From: Terriglobia bacterium
GTDB taxonomy: Bacteria > Acidobacteriota > Terriglobia > Bryobacterales > Bryobacteraceae
Direction: 5' to 3'
NCBI GenBank assembly: GCA_010084195.1
Contig: RGPS01000035.1
Span: 1 to 37,339, forward strand
Length of the DNA stretch: 37,339 bases
This document shows positions 15,933 through 24,152 of the stretch, piece after piece; the first letter of the stretch is position 1; every line of letters starts with the position of its first letter. Under the pieces are notes generated by a model, which was given only the letters and a program-made list of their open reading frames with translations, searched no databases and was not told where the DNA came from. The position numbers and the translations under genes were made by a program.

Positions 15933-17662
15933 CTACAGCGACGGCTGCGGTGGCTTGACCGGCTCCCAGGAAGCGGCACCTTTGCGCTTGGTCTGGCGGC
16001 GGTAGAGTTTGCCGTCTTCCACGGCGTAGAGCCAGTCACGGTCGGGACCTCCGAAGGCGACATGGCTGACAACGCTGCCGTACTTCGGTGGGTTGAGAAT
16101 CATATCCATGCGACCGCTGGCGCTTTCCATCTCGATTCCCATGATGGTGCCGCGGTACATGTTGCCGGAGTTATCCACAGCGATCTCCTGCGCCGTATCG
16201 AGGCGATTCTGTTCCGAAGTCTCCATACGAAAGAACGGGGCGCCGTGTTCCAGGCTGCCATCGGCGGCGACGCGGAAGCTCCAGGGTTCGCGGGTTTTGG
16301 CGTCGTTGACGTTCAGGAAAGCGTGGTCCGGCGTCAGGGCGAGAGCAGTGGGAGCTTCGATACCGCCACCGGAGTAGACGGTGCGGCGCTGGCCTTTGGC
16401 GTCAATCAGAACCACGGTCTTGTGGACGGGATCGGTGAAGTAGATGTTGCCGCTCTGCGTGATGGCCAGATCGAAGCCGTCAACGTTGGAGGCGACAACT
16501 TTTTCCGCGCCATCAGCGCCCCAGGAGACGATGCGGCGCCCGGTGGCTTGGATGGCATAAAGGCGACCGTCCGGCCCGCCTCGAAGCGCTTTCGCACCTC
16601 CGGCGTTTTGCTTGAACACGGCGGGCTTGCCGTCGGTGCCGACCTTGTACAAACGGTTGCTTTTGGCATCGGCAAAGAAGACGTCCCCTGCCTGGTTGGC
16701 GGCTGTGGCCGCTGCGGCGGTGTAGTCACCCGCGATGGCCTCCCACTGCGTGTCCGGGGTGACCACGTTGTAGGCAGGCTGGCGGTAGACGGGGCCCCGG
16801 GGTGCGACCGGAAGCCCGGCGCGTCCGGCGCCGCCACGTCCCCCGCGACCGGGCGGCGTGGGAACTACGGCGGGAGCATTCTGCGAGATGGGAGCCGGGT
16901 AACCACGCCACAGCCAGCGCAGGATGTCCGGCATAACTTCCGACGCCAGACGCGTGGAGTGGGCTTCACCGGGGTAGAGGGCAAACTTGTGGTCATAGCC
17001 GGAGAAGTTCATGGCGGCGTCCATGGACTGGTTTTGGAGGGGCCAGTTACCCGCGTAGGAGTCGATGTCGGCGGTCCCGTCCTGCAGGAAGATGCGGAGG
17101 GGGCGAGGTTCGGTCTTGCGAAGCCAGAACGGAACCTGGTTGGCGCCTCGCATGTCCACAAAAGTGCCGATGAAGTAAAGGACGCGGTGGAAGACGTCGG
17201 GGCGGTACCAGGCAGCCATGAACGCGCCGACAGCTCCCGTGGACGTGCCGCCGATGGCGTGGTCATCGGGGTTGGCGGAGAGGTTCACCTTTTTGGCAAC
17301 TTCGGGGATCAGTTCGTCGACCAGAAAGCGGGAAAAATTGGGGCGGACATCATCGTACTCCCAGTCCCGGGAGAAACGGGCGAGTTGGGTTTCCGGCTTG
17401 ACTGGAGCAAGGTTACCGGGATTAACGAAGATGACGGCCATTGCCGGGAGTTCACCCTTGGCGATCAGGTTGTCGAGGACCACGGGGACGCGCATGCCGT
17501 CACCCGCATAGCCGTTGTTCTGCCGGGGGCGAGGACGGCTTTCGTGAGGGTGCCTTTAGCGACGTTGGGTTGCGGCAGGGAGTCCGGCCCGAAGTTGGCT
17601 GGCTGGGGTTGGGCGACCGCGGCGGCAACGGAGAGCGCGCCTGCGAGGAGGAACTTTTTCAT
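15933..17662 (-). pseudogene. Enterochelin-esterase-like / SMP-30 gluconolactonase fusion, broken near its 5' end
   Basis: An intact-looking start at 17662 encodes a signal peptide (MKKFLLAGALSVAAAVAQ) and QPANFGPDSLPQPNVAKGTL, but the frame then runs out into TTAMRVTACASPW. The esterase body is in another frame from NNGYAGDGMRVPVVLDN onward (first in-frame ATG 17495). It has the nucleophile elbow GGTSTGAVGAF and the His region PGEAHSTRLASEV, followed by an SMP-30/gluconolactonase-like propeller (residues ~290-520 of the 17495 frame, e.g. GGPDGRLYAIQATG). Intact family members have about 40 residues between these points, including the first strands and an FQDGG motif, so the lesion appears to be a deletion that also shifts the frame. 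Secretion of the remaining 520-residue frame would be lost. A sequencing or assembly error cannot be excluded. Confidence 0.75.
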
Positions 17663-17722
17663 GATCAGACTGATTCTATCGCGTAATGGCGGCTGTGCAA
17701 ACTGAGAGACAATGCCGAAACG

Positions 17723-18720
17723 ATGCCACTGCGACTGCTCCGTTTCCGCCTGTCCCCAAATTTTGCTTCTGGCACCTCTTTCGCAGAAACCCAACCGCCA
17801 AAACCGAACTATGTTGAAATTTCGGGCGTTCGCCTTTAGTACGTCGATTGGGGCGGTCGCGGGGAACCTCTGGTACTGGCGCCCGGGCGGTGTCAGGCGC
17901 CTTACGTTTTCGCCGACCTGCCCCCCCTTCTGACACGGCACTTTCGGGTTGTGGGCCTGACGCCGCGCGGATGCGGACACTCTGGGACCGCACAAAACGG
18001 CTACAATGTCGAGCCTCAGATCGACGAACTCGTGGAGTTCCTGGATACCCTGGGCATCCGGCAGGAGACATTCGAGGGGTATTCGAGCGGAGGAGGAAAA
18101 GTCGTCCGGCTGGCGAGATGGTATCCGTTGCGAGTGAATCGGATAGTGACCTTTGACACTATCTACCGGGGCGTTCCGGATGAATTTGAGTCGAAGATGA
18201 ATTTAAGTCGAACATGGACGCAGCCCTTCGCGAGAAGACTGGCCGGCCGGGCAAGTTGTCGCCTGAGTCGCATCGCGGCGAGTTCCCCGCATGGGAGCTG
18301 GGGACGTGGTCAGCGGCACTGGCACGCGAGTTCAGCGAGCAGACGGAGGTCGGACCCGATGGCAATATCAGATACCGTCCCCAACGGGCAGACTGGCAGG
18401 CTGGCTTTGTCAGCGACGTTGAGGAGGGGCGATATTTCGAAAGCATCATTCTTCAGCCGGCCCTTTTGCTGGTCGCCCAGGATTTGGACATCCACCGGAC
18501 TCGCCGGTTCTCTGCTTCTCAACAACGTACTTTGCGCCCCCGCGCACAGAGAATTGCAGGGGAACGACAGAAACAGATGCAGGAGTTCCGGCGAAACGGC
18601 CCGTATGTCAGGGTGAAGTGGATGCCAGCGGCGCCCAACCACCTGTTCGTTGACCGGTCGCAGGAGGTTGCGGCGGAGATGCTCCGATTTCTGCGCAGCA
18701 CAAAAGCCCTGCGACGTTAG
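17723..18720 (+). pseudogene. Alpha/beta hydrolase, broken by an amber codon and a 17-bp duplication
   Basis: One frame from ATG 17723 reads through NYVEISGVRL, an in-frame TAG at 17837-17839, then YVDWGGRGEPLVLAPG, VVGLTPRGCGHSG and the nucleophile elbow EGYSSGGGKV. This is the standard order of an alpha/beta hydrolase of the epoxide-hydrolase/haloperoxidase type. At 18179-18212 a 17-bp segment is duplicated and moves the frame. The rest (MDAALREKTGRPG to HLFVDRSQEVAAEMLRFL, the family's catalytic-His end) continues in another frame from 18214 to 18720. Deleting one copy restores a single frame (VPDEFESNMDAALREK). The amber codon sits where relatives have a residue before YVDWG. Two independent lesions argue for a true pseudogene. 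Confidence 0.82.
18179..18212. repeat. 17-bp tandem duplication inside the alpha/beta hydrolase pseudogene
   Basis: The sequence gatgaatttgagtcgaa (18179-18195) is followed directly by gatgaatttaagtcgaa (18196-18212), with one G/A difference. Since 17 is not a multiple of three, the duplication shifts the reading frame exactly where the hydrolase homology changes frame. The mismatch between copies suggests the event is not a recent assembly artefact. Confidence 0.95.
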
Positions 18721-18750
18721 TGATGTCCGCATCGAATATACTGGCAGCCG

Positions 18751-20553
18751 ATGAGACCTACGTTGGTGTTTCCCTTTGTATGCGCTTTGGCCCTGGCCCA
18801 GGGGCCTGTCCCTGATTTCCGACCGGATTCGACATTTTCCGGGTCGGCGCTGACGGGGTGGAAACCTCTGGGCCAGGCCAGTTGGGTGGCAAGGGACGGG
18901 GAAATAACCGGAACGGGTACGGGCTGGCTGGTGAGCGAGAAATCGTGGCAGGATGTGGGTTTCTTTGCCCGGTTCCGATGTGCCGGAGACTGTAAGACCG
19001 GCGTTCTGCTGCGGGTGCAGAAAACGGCCACCGGGATGAAGGGGATCTATCTTTCGCTCGCGGCGGGTGATGAGGCCAGCTACTCGGTCACCTTGGACGC
19101 AGGGGGAAAAGAACTGAGCCGGACAAAGTTGGTTGGTGTGGGCCCCTTTATTCGCGTGGCTCCGGCTCCGAATGCAGCACCGGCGGCGGAGGGATGGAAC
19201 GAGATTGAACTGATGATGAACGCAAACATTCTGCGTCCGGTGCTGAATACAGGGGTGGATTACGACCCGGTTTCAACAGAGGATTCGTCGGGGTATGGTC
19301 CGGTAGCGCTGTATGCAGGCGGCGGCGAAGTTCGGTTCAAAGATGTTTCGTTCCAGGATCTGCACTCGCAAAAGATTCCGGCGGAGCAGACCTCCGGCCG
19401 GTTCCGGGTCCAGAAACTGGACGACTTTTACTACGCCTGGGGAACTGCGATTGCGGACTTCAACCATGACGGCGTCAAAGATATTGTGGCGGGGCCATAC
19501 GTTTACCTGGGCCCGACCTTCGCGGAGCGGCAGGAGATCTACATCGGGGTGAGTTATGCGCCGGGGACGCAGTTTACGCCGAATATGGTGACTTACGCCC
19601 ACGACTTTACCGGGGATGGCTGGTCCGATGTTCTGGCGACCGAGAGTCGACCCATGGTGCTGTATGTGAATCCAAGGGGGGAAAACCGGAGGTGGGACAG
19701 GTTTCCCGTAGTGACAGGCGTCAATACGGAGATCACGCTGCTGAAGGACATGGATGGGGATGGTCGGCCCGAGGTGATTTTCGGGACGGCGAATGGGTAT
19801 TCCTATGCGAAGTATGACCCGGCGAAGCCGACGGAGCCGTGGGCGCAGCATCGTGTGTCGGAAGCGAGCGTGGTCTATGCGCATGGGCTGGGGGTTGGAG
19901 ACATCAATGGTGATGGGCGTCCGGACATTCTGAACGCGGCCGGGTGGTGGGAACAGCCGGCTTCGGGTGCCGGGGATGGACCCTGGAAGTACCATCCGGT
20001 GGCATTCGGGAGGTGGGGACGGTCAGAAGGTGCGGGGGGCGCAGAAATGGCCGTTTATGACGTGAACGGGGACGGCCTGAATGACGTAGTTAGTGGTATG
20101 AACGCGCATGGTTTTGGGTTGGCGTGGTTTGAACAAAAGCGCGCAGGCGGAGAGATTTCCTTTGAGCGGCACATTGTGATGGACGACTTTTCGACGAAGA
20201 ACGCCGGGGGCGTAACGATCTCCGAAATGCATGCAGCGCTGGCAGCAGATGTAGATGGCGACGGAATTCCGGACTTCATTACAGGGAAGCGGCATTTTTC
20301 GCATCTGGAGAGCGATACGGATGCAGACCCCTGGGGGGCGCCGGTGCTCTATTGGTTCCGGACGGTGCGCAATAAAAAAGCCCCCGGGGGCGCGGAGTTT
20401 GTCCCGGAGTTGATACATAACCGGTCGGGAGTGGGGTCACAGTTCTCGGCAGGGGATCTGAACGGGGATGGCGCACTGGATATTGTGACAGCGACGAACC
20501 GGGGAACCTTTGTATTTTGGGGCTCGGCAAAAAGAGTGAAAAGTAAAAAATGA
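18751..20553 (+). CDS. Secreted DUF1080-like / VCBS (FG-GAP) repeat protein
   Basis: The 600-residue protein has a short signal peptide (MRPTLVFPFVCALALAQG). Residues ~20-205 resemble the DUF1080 (3-keto-disaccharide hydrolase, LamG-like) jelly roll: ALTGWKPLGQASWVARDGEI, GFFARFRCAGDCKTGVLLRV, GYGPVALYAGGGEVRFKDV. The remainder is a beta-propeller with seven Ca-binding Asp-rich blades: DFNHDGVKD, DFTGDGWSD, DMDGDGRPE, DINGDGRPD, DVNGDGLND, DVDGDGIPD and DLNGDGALD. It probably acts outside the cytoplasm on, or binds, a sugar ligand; no activity is proven by the sequence. Its TGA overlaps the start of the serine hydrolase gene (ATGA), so the two are co-translated. Confidence 0.88.
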   Translation: MRPTLVFPFVCALALAQGPVPDFRPDSTFSGSALTGWKPLGQASWVARDGEITGTGTGWLVSEKSWQDVGFFARFRCAGDCKTGVLLRVQKTATGMKGIYLSLAAGDEASYSVTLDAGGKELSRTKLVGVGPFIRVAPAPNAAPAAEGWNEIELMMNANILRPVLNTGVDYDPVSTEDSSGYGPVALYAGGGEVRFKDVSFQDLHSQKIPAEQTSGRFRVQKLDDFYYAWGTAIADFNHDGVKDIVAGPYVYLGPTFAERQEIYIGVSYAPGTQFTPNMVTYAHDFTGDGWSDVLATESRPMVLYVNPRGENRRWDRFPVVTGVNTEITLLKDMDGDGRPEVIFGTANGYSYAKYDPAKPTEPWAQHRVSEASVVYAHGLGVGDINGDGRPDILNAAGWWEQPASGAGDGPWKYHPVAFGRWGRSEGAGGAEMAVYDVNGDGLNDVVSGMNAHGFGLAWFEQKRAGGEISFERHIVMDDFSTKNAGGVTISEMHAALAADVDGDGIPDFITGKRHFSHLESDTDADPWGAPVLYWFRTVRNKKAPGGAEFVPELIHNRSGVGSQFSAGDLNGDGALDIVTATNRGTFVFWGSAKRVKSKK

Positions 20554-21737
20554 GATTCCTTGCGTTCCTGATGGTGGTCTTGCCGGTTTTCGCGGAGACA
20601 GGCGTGATTCGGCGGCTGGATGGAACGCAGCTTCCGGTTGGTGAGGCAGAAGCGTTTGCGAGGAAGACGCTGGAGGCTGCGCACGTAACCGGGGCCCAGA
20701 TCGTGGTGGTTGACCGGGGCCAACTGGTGTGGAGCGCGGCTTTTGGGTTGCGGCGGAAGAATCCCGAGCTGCCGATGACGCCGGAGACTACGCTGTGGGC
20801 GGGGTCTGTCACGAAGGCGGTTTTCGCGACCTATGTAATGCAGCTGGCAGAGCGGGAAGGCTTTCCGCTGGATGTGCCGATTGCCGAACAACTGGGGAAG
20901 CCACTGGATAGTTATGAGGCGTATCGGGAGTCGGGGACGGCTTTGGTGGCGGATCCGAGGTGGAAGCGGGTGACGCCCCGGATTTTGTTGTCACATACTT
21001 CCGGGCTGGGAAACCTGTCGATGTTTGAGCCGGATAAGAAGATGCACCTGCACAGTGAGCCGGGAAGTGAGTATCGCTACTCTGGCGACGGCCTGAATCT
21101 GATTCAACTGGTGCTTGAGCAGAAGAAGGGTAAGTTGTTGGATCAGTTGATGCAGGAGGCCCTGTTTTCGCCCCTGGGCATGAAGCGCACGGGAATCATT
21201 TACCGGGCCGAATTTGGAGAGAATGTGGCGGATCGATTTGGCGCTGCCGAGCAGTTTCTGGCGCAGACACGGCGCTTCCCTGCCCGCGCGGCAGGGTCGA
21301 TGACAACCAGCGCCGAAGATCTTGCCAAATTTGTTTTGGCGTTGTTTGAGGGCCGCATTTTGCAAACGGACGTGCAGAAGAAGATGCTTCTGCCTGCCGT
21401 GAAAATTCGGACGGTGCACCAGTTTCCGATGCCGAATGATGCGGCTGAGGGGGCGGAAGCGTCCCGGGTGGGCCTGGCGTATGGAATGGGCTGGGGGCTG
21501 CTGACGAAAACGAAGTACGGGAGGGCCTTCTTCAAAGAAGGCCATGGGGATGGAGCACAGAACTATATGATCTGCTTTGAGAAACGGCAGACGTGCATGA
21601 TTGTGCTGACGAACAGTGATAACGGCGAATTAGCCTTTCGCCCGCTGTTTGAGAAGATTCTGGGGAATACGGTGACGCCCTGGGAGTGGGAGTCGTACAC
21701 CCCGGAAGCAATCGCGACGCTTCGAAATTTGCAGTAG
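20550..21737 (+). CDS. Secreted serine hydrolase, class C beta-lactamase family
   Basis: The 395-residue protein has a signal peptide (MRFLAFLMVVLPVFA). The catalytic S-x-x-K is Ser86-Val-Thr-Lys89 in WAGSVTKAVF. The second motif is Tyr177-Ser-Gly (YRYSGDGLNLIQ) instead of the usual Y-x-N, and GHGDGAQNY provides the third, H-x-G-like motif. LLSHTSGL is the typical loop before motif two. Family members are beta-lactamases, D-Ala-D-Ala peptidases and esterases; the YSG and HGD variants point to an esterase or peptidase rather than a drug-inactivating enzyme. It overlaps the VCBS-repeat gene by 4 bp. Confidence 0.88.
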   Translation: MRFLAFLMVVLPVFAETGVIRRLDGTQLPVGEAEAFARKTLEAAHVTGAQIVVVDRGQLVWSAAFGLRRKNPELPMTPETTLWAGSVTKAVFATYVMQLAEREGFPLDVPIAEQLGKPLDSYEAYRESGTALVADPRWKRVTPRILLSHTSGLGNLSMFEPDKKMHLHSEPGSEYRYSGDGLNLIQLVLEQKKGKLLDQLMQEALFSPLGMKRTGIIYRAEFGENVADRFGAAEQFLAQTRRFPARAAGSMTTSAEDLAKFVLALFEGRILQTDVQKKMLLPAVKIRTVHQFPMPNDAAEGAEASRVGLAYGMGWGLLTKTKYGRAFFKEGHGDGAQNYMICFEKRQTCMIVLTNSDNGELAFRPLFEKILGNTVTPWEWESYTPEAIATLRNLQ

Positions 21738-21927
21738 CCCCATAAACCTTAAGAAAAACCCATCCGATAGACAGGTGGAGTTCAATCACAAACCGCGAAA
21801 ATATTCCTTGGGGAGATATAACGTTTGGCCCATCAAGGAATTAGCGTCCATTCCGAAGCTGTATCGGCGTGCAGCAGAGACACGTGCCAGAAGTTGGCAT
21901 GGCAGGCTTTAGGCAGGTAAAAATGTT
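21738..21927. other. 190-bp intergenic region upstream of the toxin-antitoxin pair
   Basis: This gap between the serine hydrolase and the antitoxin holds no gene. It contains the inverted repeat listed at 21803-21841 around a TATAAC box. No convincing terminator (hairpin plus T-run) was seen after 21737. Confidence 0.6.
21803..21841. promoter_or_regulatory. Inverted repeat around a candidate -10 box, possible autoregulatory operator of the TA pair
   Basis: ATTCCTTG at 21803-21810 and CAAGGAAT at 21834-21841 are perfect 8-bp inverted arms separated by 23 bp. Between them lies TATAAC (21816-21821), a good -10 match, with no clear -35. Antitoxins of this class commonly bind palindromes over their own promoter, so this is a candidate operator for the downstream gene. 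The leader to the ATG at 21928 would be about 100 nt. Assignment is by position and symmetry only. Confidence 0.4.
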
Positions 21928-22326
21928 ATGCTCGAACTGAAGACTATGGCAAGTCCCGCAAGAATTCCGCTGAAGGCAATGCAAGCCCCTGTCATGCAAC
22001 AAGGGCAGGTCGTTCGTGAGTTAGCGCAGATTCTGGGGCGCAAACTGACGGCTTACGTGGGTGGCGCTAAGGATACAGTCGCGGTGGATCGCTGGATCTC
22101 CGGAGATAGTCCGGATACCGAATCCGGTGAGCGCCTTCGCCTTGGTTTTGAGGTAGCGAGAATTCTGCAGAGCCGGGAGTCAGCACCCCTGATTCAGGCC
22201 TGGATGACTGGCTTGAATCCAGGCTTGGGGGATCGGTCCCCAATTCGCCTTTTGCGGGAAGAAAGCCCCGCAGACTCCAGAGTCCGGTTGATTCGGGCAG
22301 CCCAGGCATTTGCCGCCAGGGGTTAG
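21928..22326 (+). CDS. Antitoxin, Xre/MbcA/ParS toxin-binding-domain family
   Basis: The 132-residue protein has an N-terminal helical region that may be a degenerate HTH (QGQVVRELAQILGRKLTAYV, then AVDRWISGD). The C-terminus has IQAWMTGLNPGLGDRSPIRL followed by L and VRLIRAAQAFA. The 'W....NP.LG..sPi.lL' signature is the MbcA/ParS/Xre toxin-binding domain (DUF2384-like) that pairs with RES-domain toxins. The next gene does encode a RES domain, which strongly supports the call. It should neutralise the toxin and repress its own operon. ATG 21946 is an alternative start. The AGGGG that overlaps its last codons probably serves the toxin gene. Confidence 0.75.
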   Translation: MLELKTMASPARIPLKAMQAPVMQQGQVVRELAQILGRKLTAYVGGAKDTVAVDRWISGDSPDTESGERLRLGFEVARILQSRESAPLIQAWMTGLNPGLGDRSPIRLLREESPADSRVRLIRAAQAFAARG

Positions 22327-22332
22327 CGCCTG
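22318..22332 (+). promoter_or_regulatory. Shine-Dalgarno AGGGG with a putative CTG start for the RES toxin
   Basis: AGGGG (22318-22322) overlaps the end of the antitoxin gene, whose TAG is 22324-22326, and stands 7 nt before CTG 22330. This is normal start spacing. The codon precedes a reading frame that encodes the RES N-terminus (VLFRVGWAGELW) and has no ATG, GTG or TTG before 22483. A weak CTG start coupled to the antitoxin stop would keep toxin levels low. This is an inference. Confidence 0.4.
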
Positions 22333-22941
22333 CAGCCGGTAGTTCAGCCCTCCGGGGTTCTTTTCAGAGTTGGGTGGGCCGGTGAGTTATGGATTCCTCG
22401 TGTTGGTGGTCATGGCCGGTTCGATGATCTGCAGGGGAGCTTCCGAGTCCTTTATGCATCTTCACAGCGCATCGGGTGTTTTGTGGAAACGTTGGCCTGT
22501 TACCGCCTGGATGACGTTTTGCTCAGCCAGCTGGGGGAAATCAGCGGACCGGATGACCACGTTCCGTTGGGGACAGTCCCGCTGGATTGGTTAATAACTC
22601 GCGTCGTTGGAGCCGGAGATGCCGCCGGTAACTTTGCGGATATTTGCCATAGTGAATGGCTTTCGGAGATTGCGACGCGGGCGGGATTTCGCGGTGCCGA
22701 CATGTCATCGCTCCAAAGCCCGCAGCGCGGCCTGACTCAGGCGTTGTCCGGGGAAATTTATCGCGACACGAAAGCATACGGCGGAATTCGATACCCTTCG
22801 CGATTCGGGCACGACATTGAGAACTGGGCGATTTATGATCGTGTCACAGTCACGGGAACTGAAAGTGAAATAGCAAGTTTTGATGCGGATCTTGCACAGG
22901 CATTACGGCTGTTAAGGATCACGCTGGAAACCGAACCTTGA
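22330..22941 (+). CDS. RES-domain toxin (NAD+-targeting type) with a non-canonical start
   Basis: The frame encodes VVQPSGVLFRVGWAGE, then GRFDDLQGSFRVLYASSQR, CFVETLACYRLD and GIRYPSRFGHDIENWAIYD. These match the Arg (FRVG), Glu (FVET) and Ser (YPSR) positions that name the RES family, whose studied members degrade NAD+ or ADP-ribosylate a target. The frame is the same as the antitoxin's and opens right after its stop. The only start codon of ordinary type is GTG 22483, which would remove the Arg and the whole first third of the domain. CTG 22330, with a good Shine-Dalgarno, is therefore proposed. Alternatives are low-level stop readthrough giving an antitoxin-toxin fusion, or an inactivated toxin. 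It ends 16 bp from the convergent reductase gene. Confidence 0.75.
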   Translation: MQPVVQPSGVLFRVGWAGELWIPRVGGHGRFDDLQGSFRVLYASSQRIGCFVETLACYRLDDVLLSQLGEISGPDDHVPLGTVPLDWLITRVVGAGDAAGNFADICHSEWLSEIATRAGFRGADMSSLQSPQRGLTQALSGEIYRDTKAYGGIRYPSRFGHDIENWAIYDRVTVTGTESEIASFDADLAQALRLLRITLETEP

Positions 22942-22957
22942 TGGTCTCGTGGACATG

Positions 22958-23941
22958 CTACCAGCGTTGGTGAACGAGAGGCCGGATGCGCTCGTCGTAG
23001 AGCTTTGTGATCGCAGCCATCGCGGAGTCAGTGAGGGGCGGGAGCTCGGACGCAGCGCAATTATCCTTTACCTGCGAGGGACGTTTGCCGCCGGGGATGG
23101 CGCACGATACAGCTGGGTGCATCAGAATCCAGCGCAGCGCAAATTGGGCCATGGAGACGCCGGACGGGACCAGGCTCCGTAGTTCTTCTACAGCGGCGAG
23201 CGCGGTTTCAAAATCGACACCGGAGAACGTCTCGCCCTGATCGAAGCGTTCCCCCTGCCGGTTGAACTTCCGGTGGTCCCCGTCTTCGAACTGCGATTCC
23301 GCGTTGATCTTCCCGGTCAACAACCCGCTGGCAAGCGGGACGCGCGCGAGGATACCGATATTCTTCCTAAGGGCCTGTTCGAAGAATAGTTGTGAAGGCC
23401 GGAGTCGGAAACAATTAAAGATAATCTGAACGGTTTTGACGTTGGGGAATTCGATTGCTTTCAGGGCCTCCTCTACCTTCTCGACACTGACACCATAGTT
23501 ACGAAGCTTACCGGCCTCCACCAGGCGATCCAGAACTCCGAATACTTCCGGGCGATAATAAACTGCGGTCGGGGGGCAATGGAGCTGGACCAGATCGAGA
23601 CAATCGACTTCCAGGTTGCGGAGACTGTCTTCAATGAACGCGGTGAGGTTTGCTTCGTTGTAGCCCTCAACGGTATGGGGGGAGAGACGACGACCGGCCT
23701 TGGTGGCCACGACGATTTCTTCTTTGCGGTCCCTCTTGAGTTGCGCGATCAGACGTTCGCTTCTGCCCATGCCATACACGTCTGCGGTATCGATGAAATT
23801 GATCCCTGAATCGACGGCCTGATGGAGAGCCGACATGGATTCGGCGTCGTCCACGGTGCCCCAGGCACCGCCGATGGCCCATGCCCCAAAGCTGATTTCA
23901 GAAACCTGGTAACCTGTCCTGCCCAGAGAGCGATAGTTCAC
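22958..23941 (-). CDS. Aldo/keto reductase
   Basis: NAD(P)H-dependent cytoplasmic oxidoreductase of the AKR superfamily (about 327 residues). Catalytic tetrad regions are visible: FIDTADVYGMGRSE (Asp and Tyr), VVATKAG (Lys) and DLVQLHCPP (His). The cofactor-binding end is CAIPGGKRPSQVKDN. The domain begins VNYRSLGRTGYQVSEISFG, so the GTG at 23941 is the best start. A frame extension to ATG 24085 adds 48 residues unlike the family. The substrate is unknown; relatives act on sugars and aldehydes. It is downstream of the sulfatase on the same strand but with a 211-bp gap, so it may have its own promoter. Confidence 0.9.
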   Translation of the reverse strand: MNYRSLGRTGYQVSEISFGAWAIGGAWGTVDDAESMSALHQAVDSGINFIDTADVYGMGRSERLIAQLKRDRKEEIVVATKAGRRLSPHTVEGYNEANLTAFIEDSLRNLEVDCLDLVQLHCPPTAVYYRPEVFGVLDRLVEAGKLRNYGVSVEKVEEALKAIEFPNVKTVQIIFNCFRLRPSQLFFEQALRKNIGILARVPLASGLLTGKINAESQFEDGDHRKFNRQGERFDQGETFSGVDFETALAAVEELRSLVPSGVSMAQFALRWILMHPAVSCAIPGGKRPSQVKDNCAASELPPLTDSAMAAITKLYDERIRPLVHQRW

Positions 23942-24152
23942 AGAACCATTATCAAGGACAAGGTGCCACTGGCAGCCCTTCTTGAAGGATGCGTGGGCCG
24001 GACCGCATGCGTCTGCATAAACATCATGGGGGCCATCGCAAAGACGCTCCAACGAAGCAGATGGCTCGGTACCGCCGAAACCCATGGAGCACGCTCCCCA
24101 TTCGTCCTGCGTGTCGTCGCCCAGAGGCTCGCCTCACTTCGGCCTCGGGCTG
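23942..24152. other. 211-bp gap between sulfatase and aldo/keto reductase
   Basis: No gene, hairpin with T-run or convincing promoter could be recognised here. The reductase frame stays open through most of it, but the translated residues have no family resemblance. Confidence 0.5.

Noticed and set aside
15924..17705. 593-codon plus-strand frame opposite the esterase/SMP-30 gene
   Set aside because: Antisense shadow; esterase and SMP-30 motifs are on the minus strand despite the frame break.
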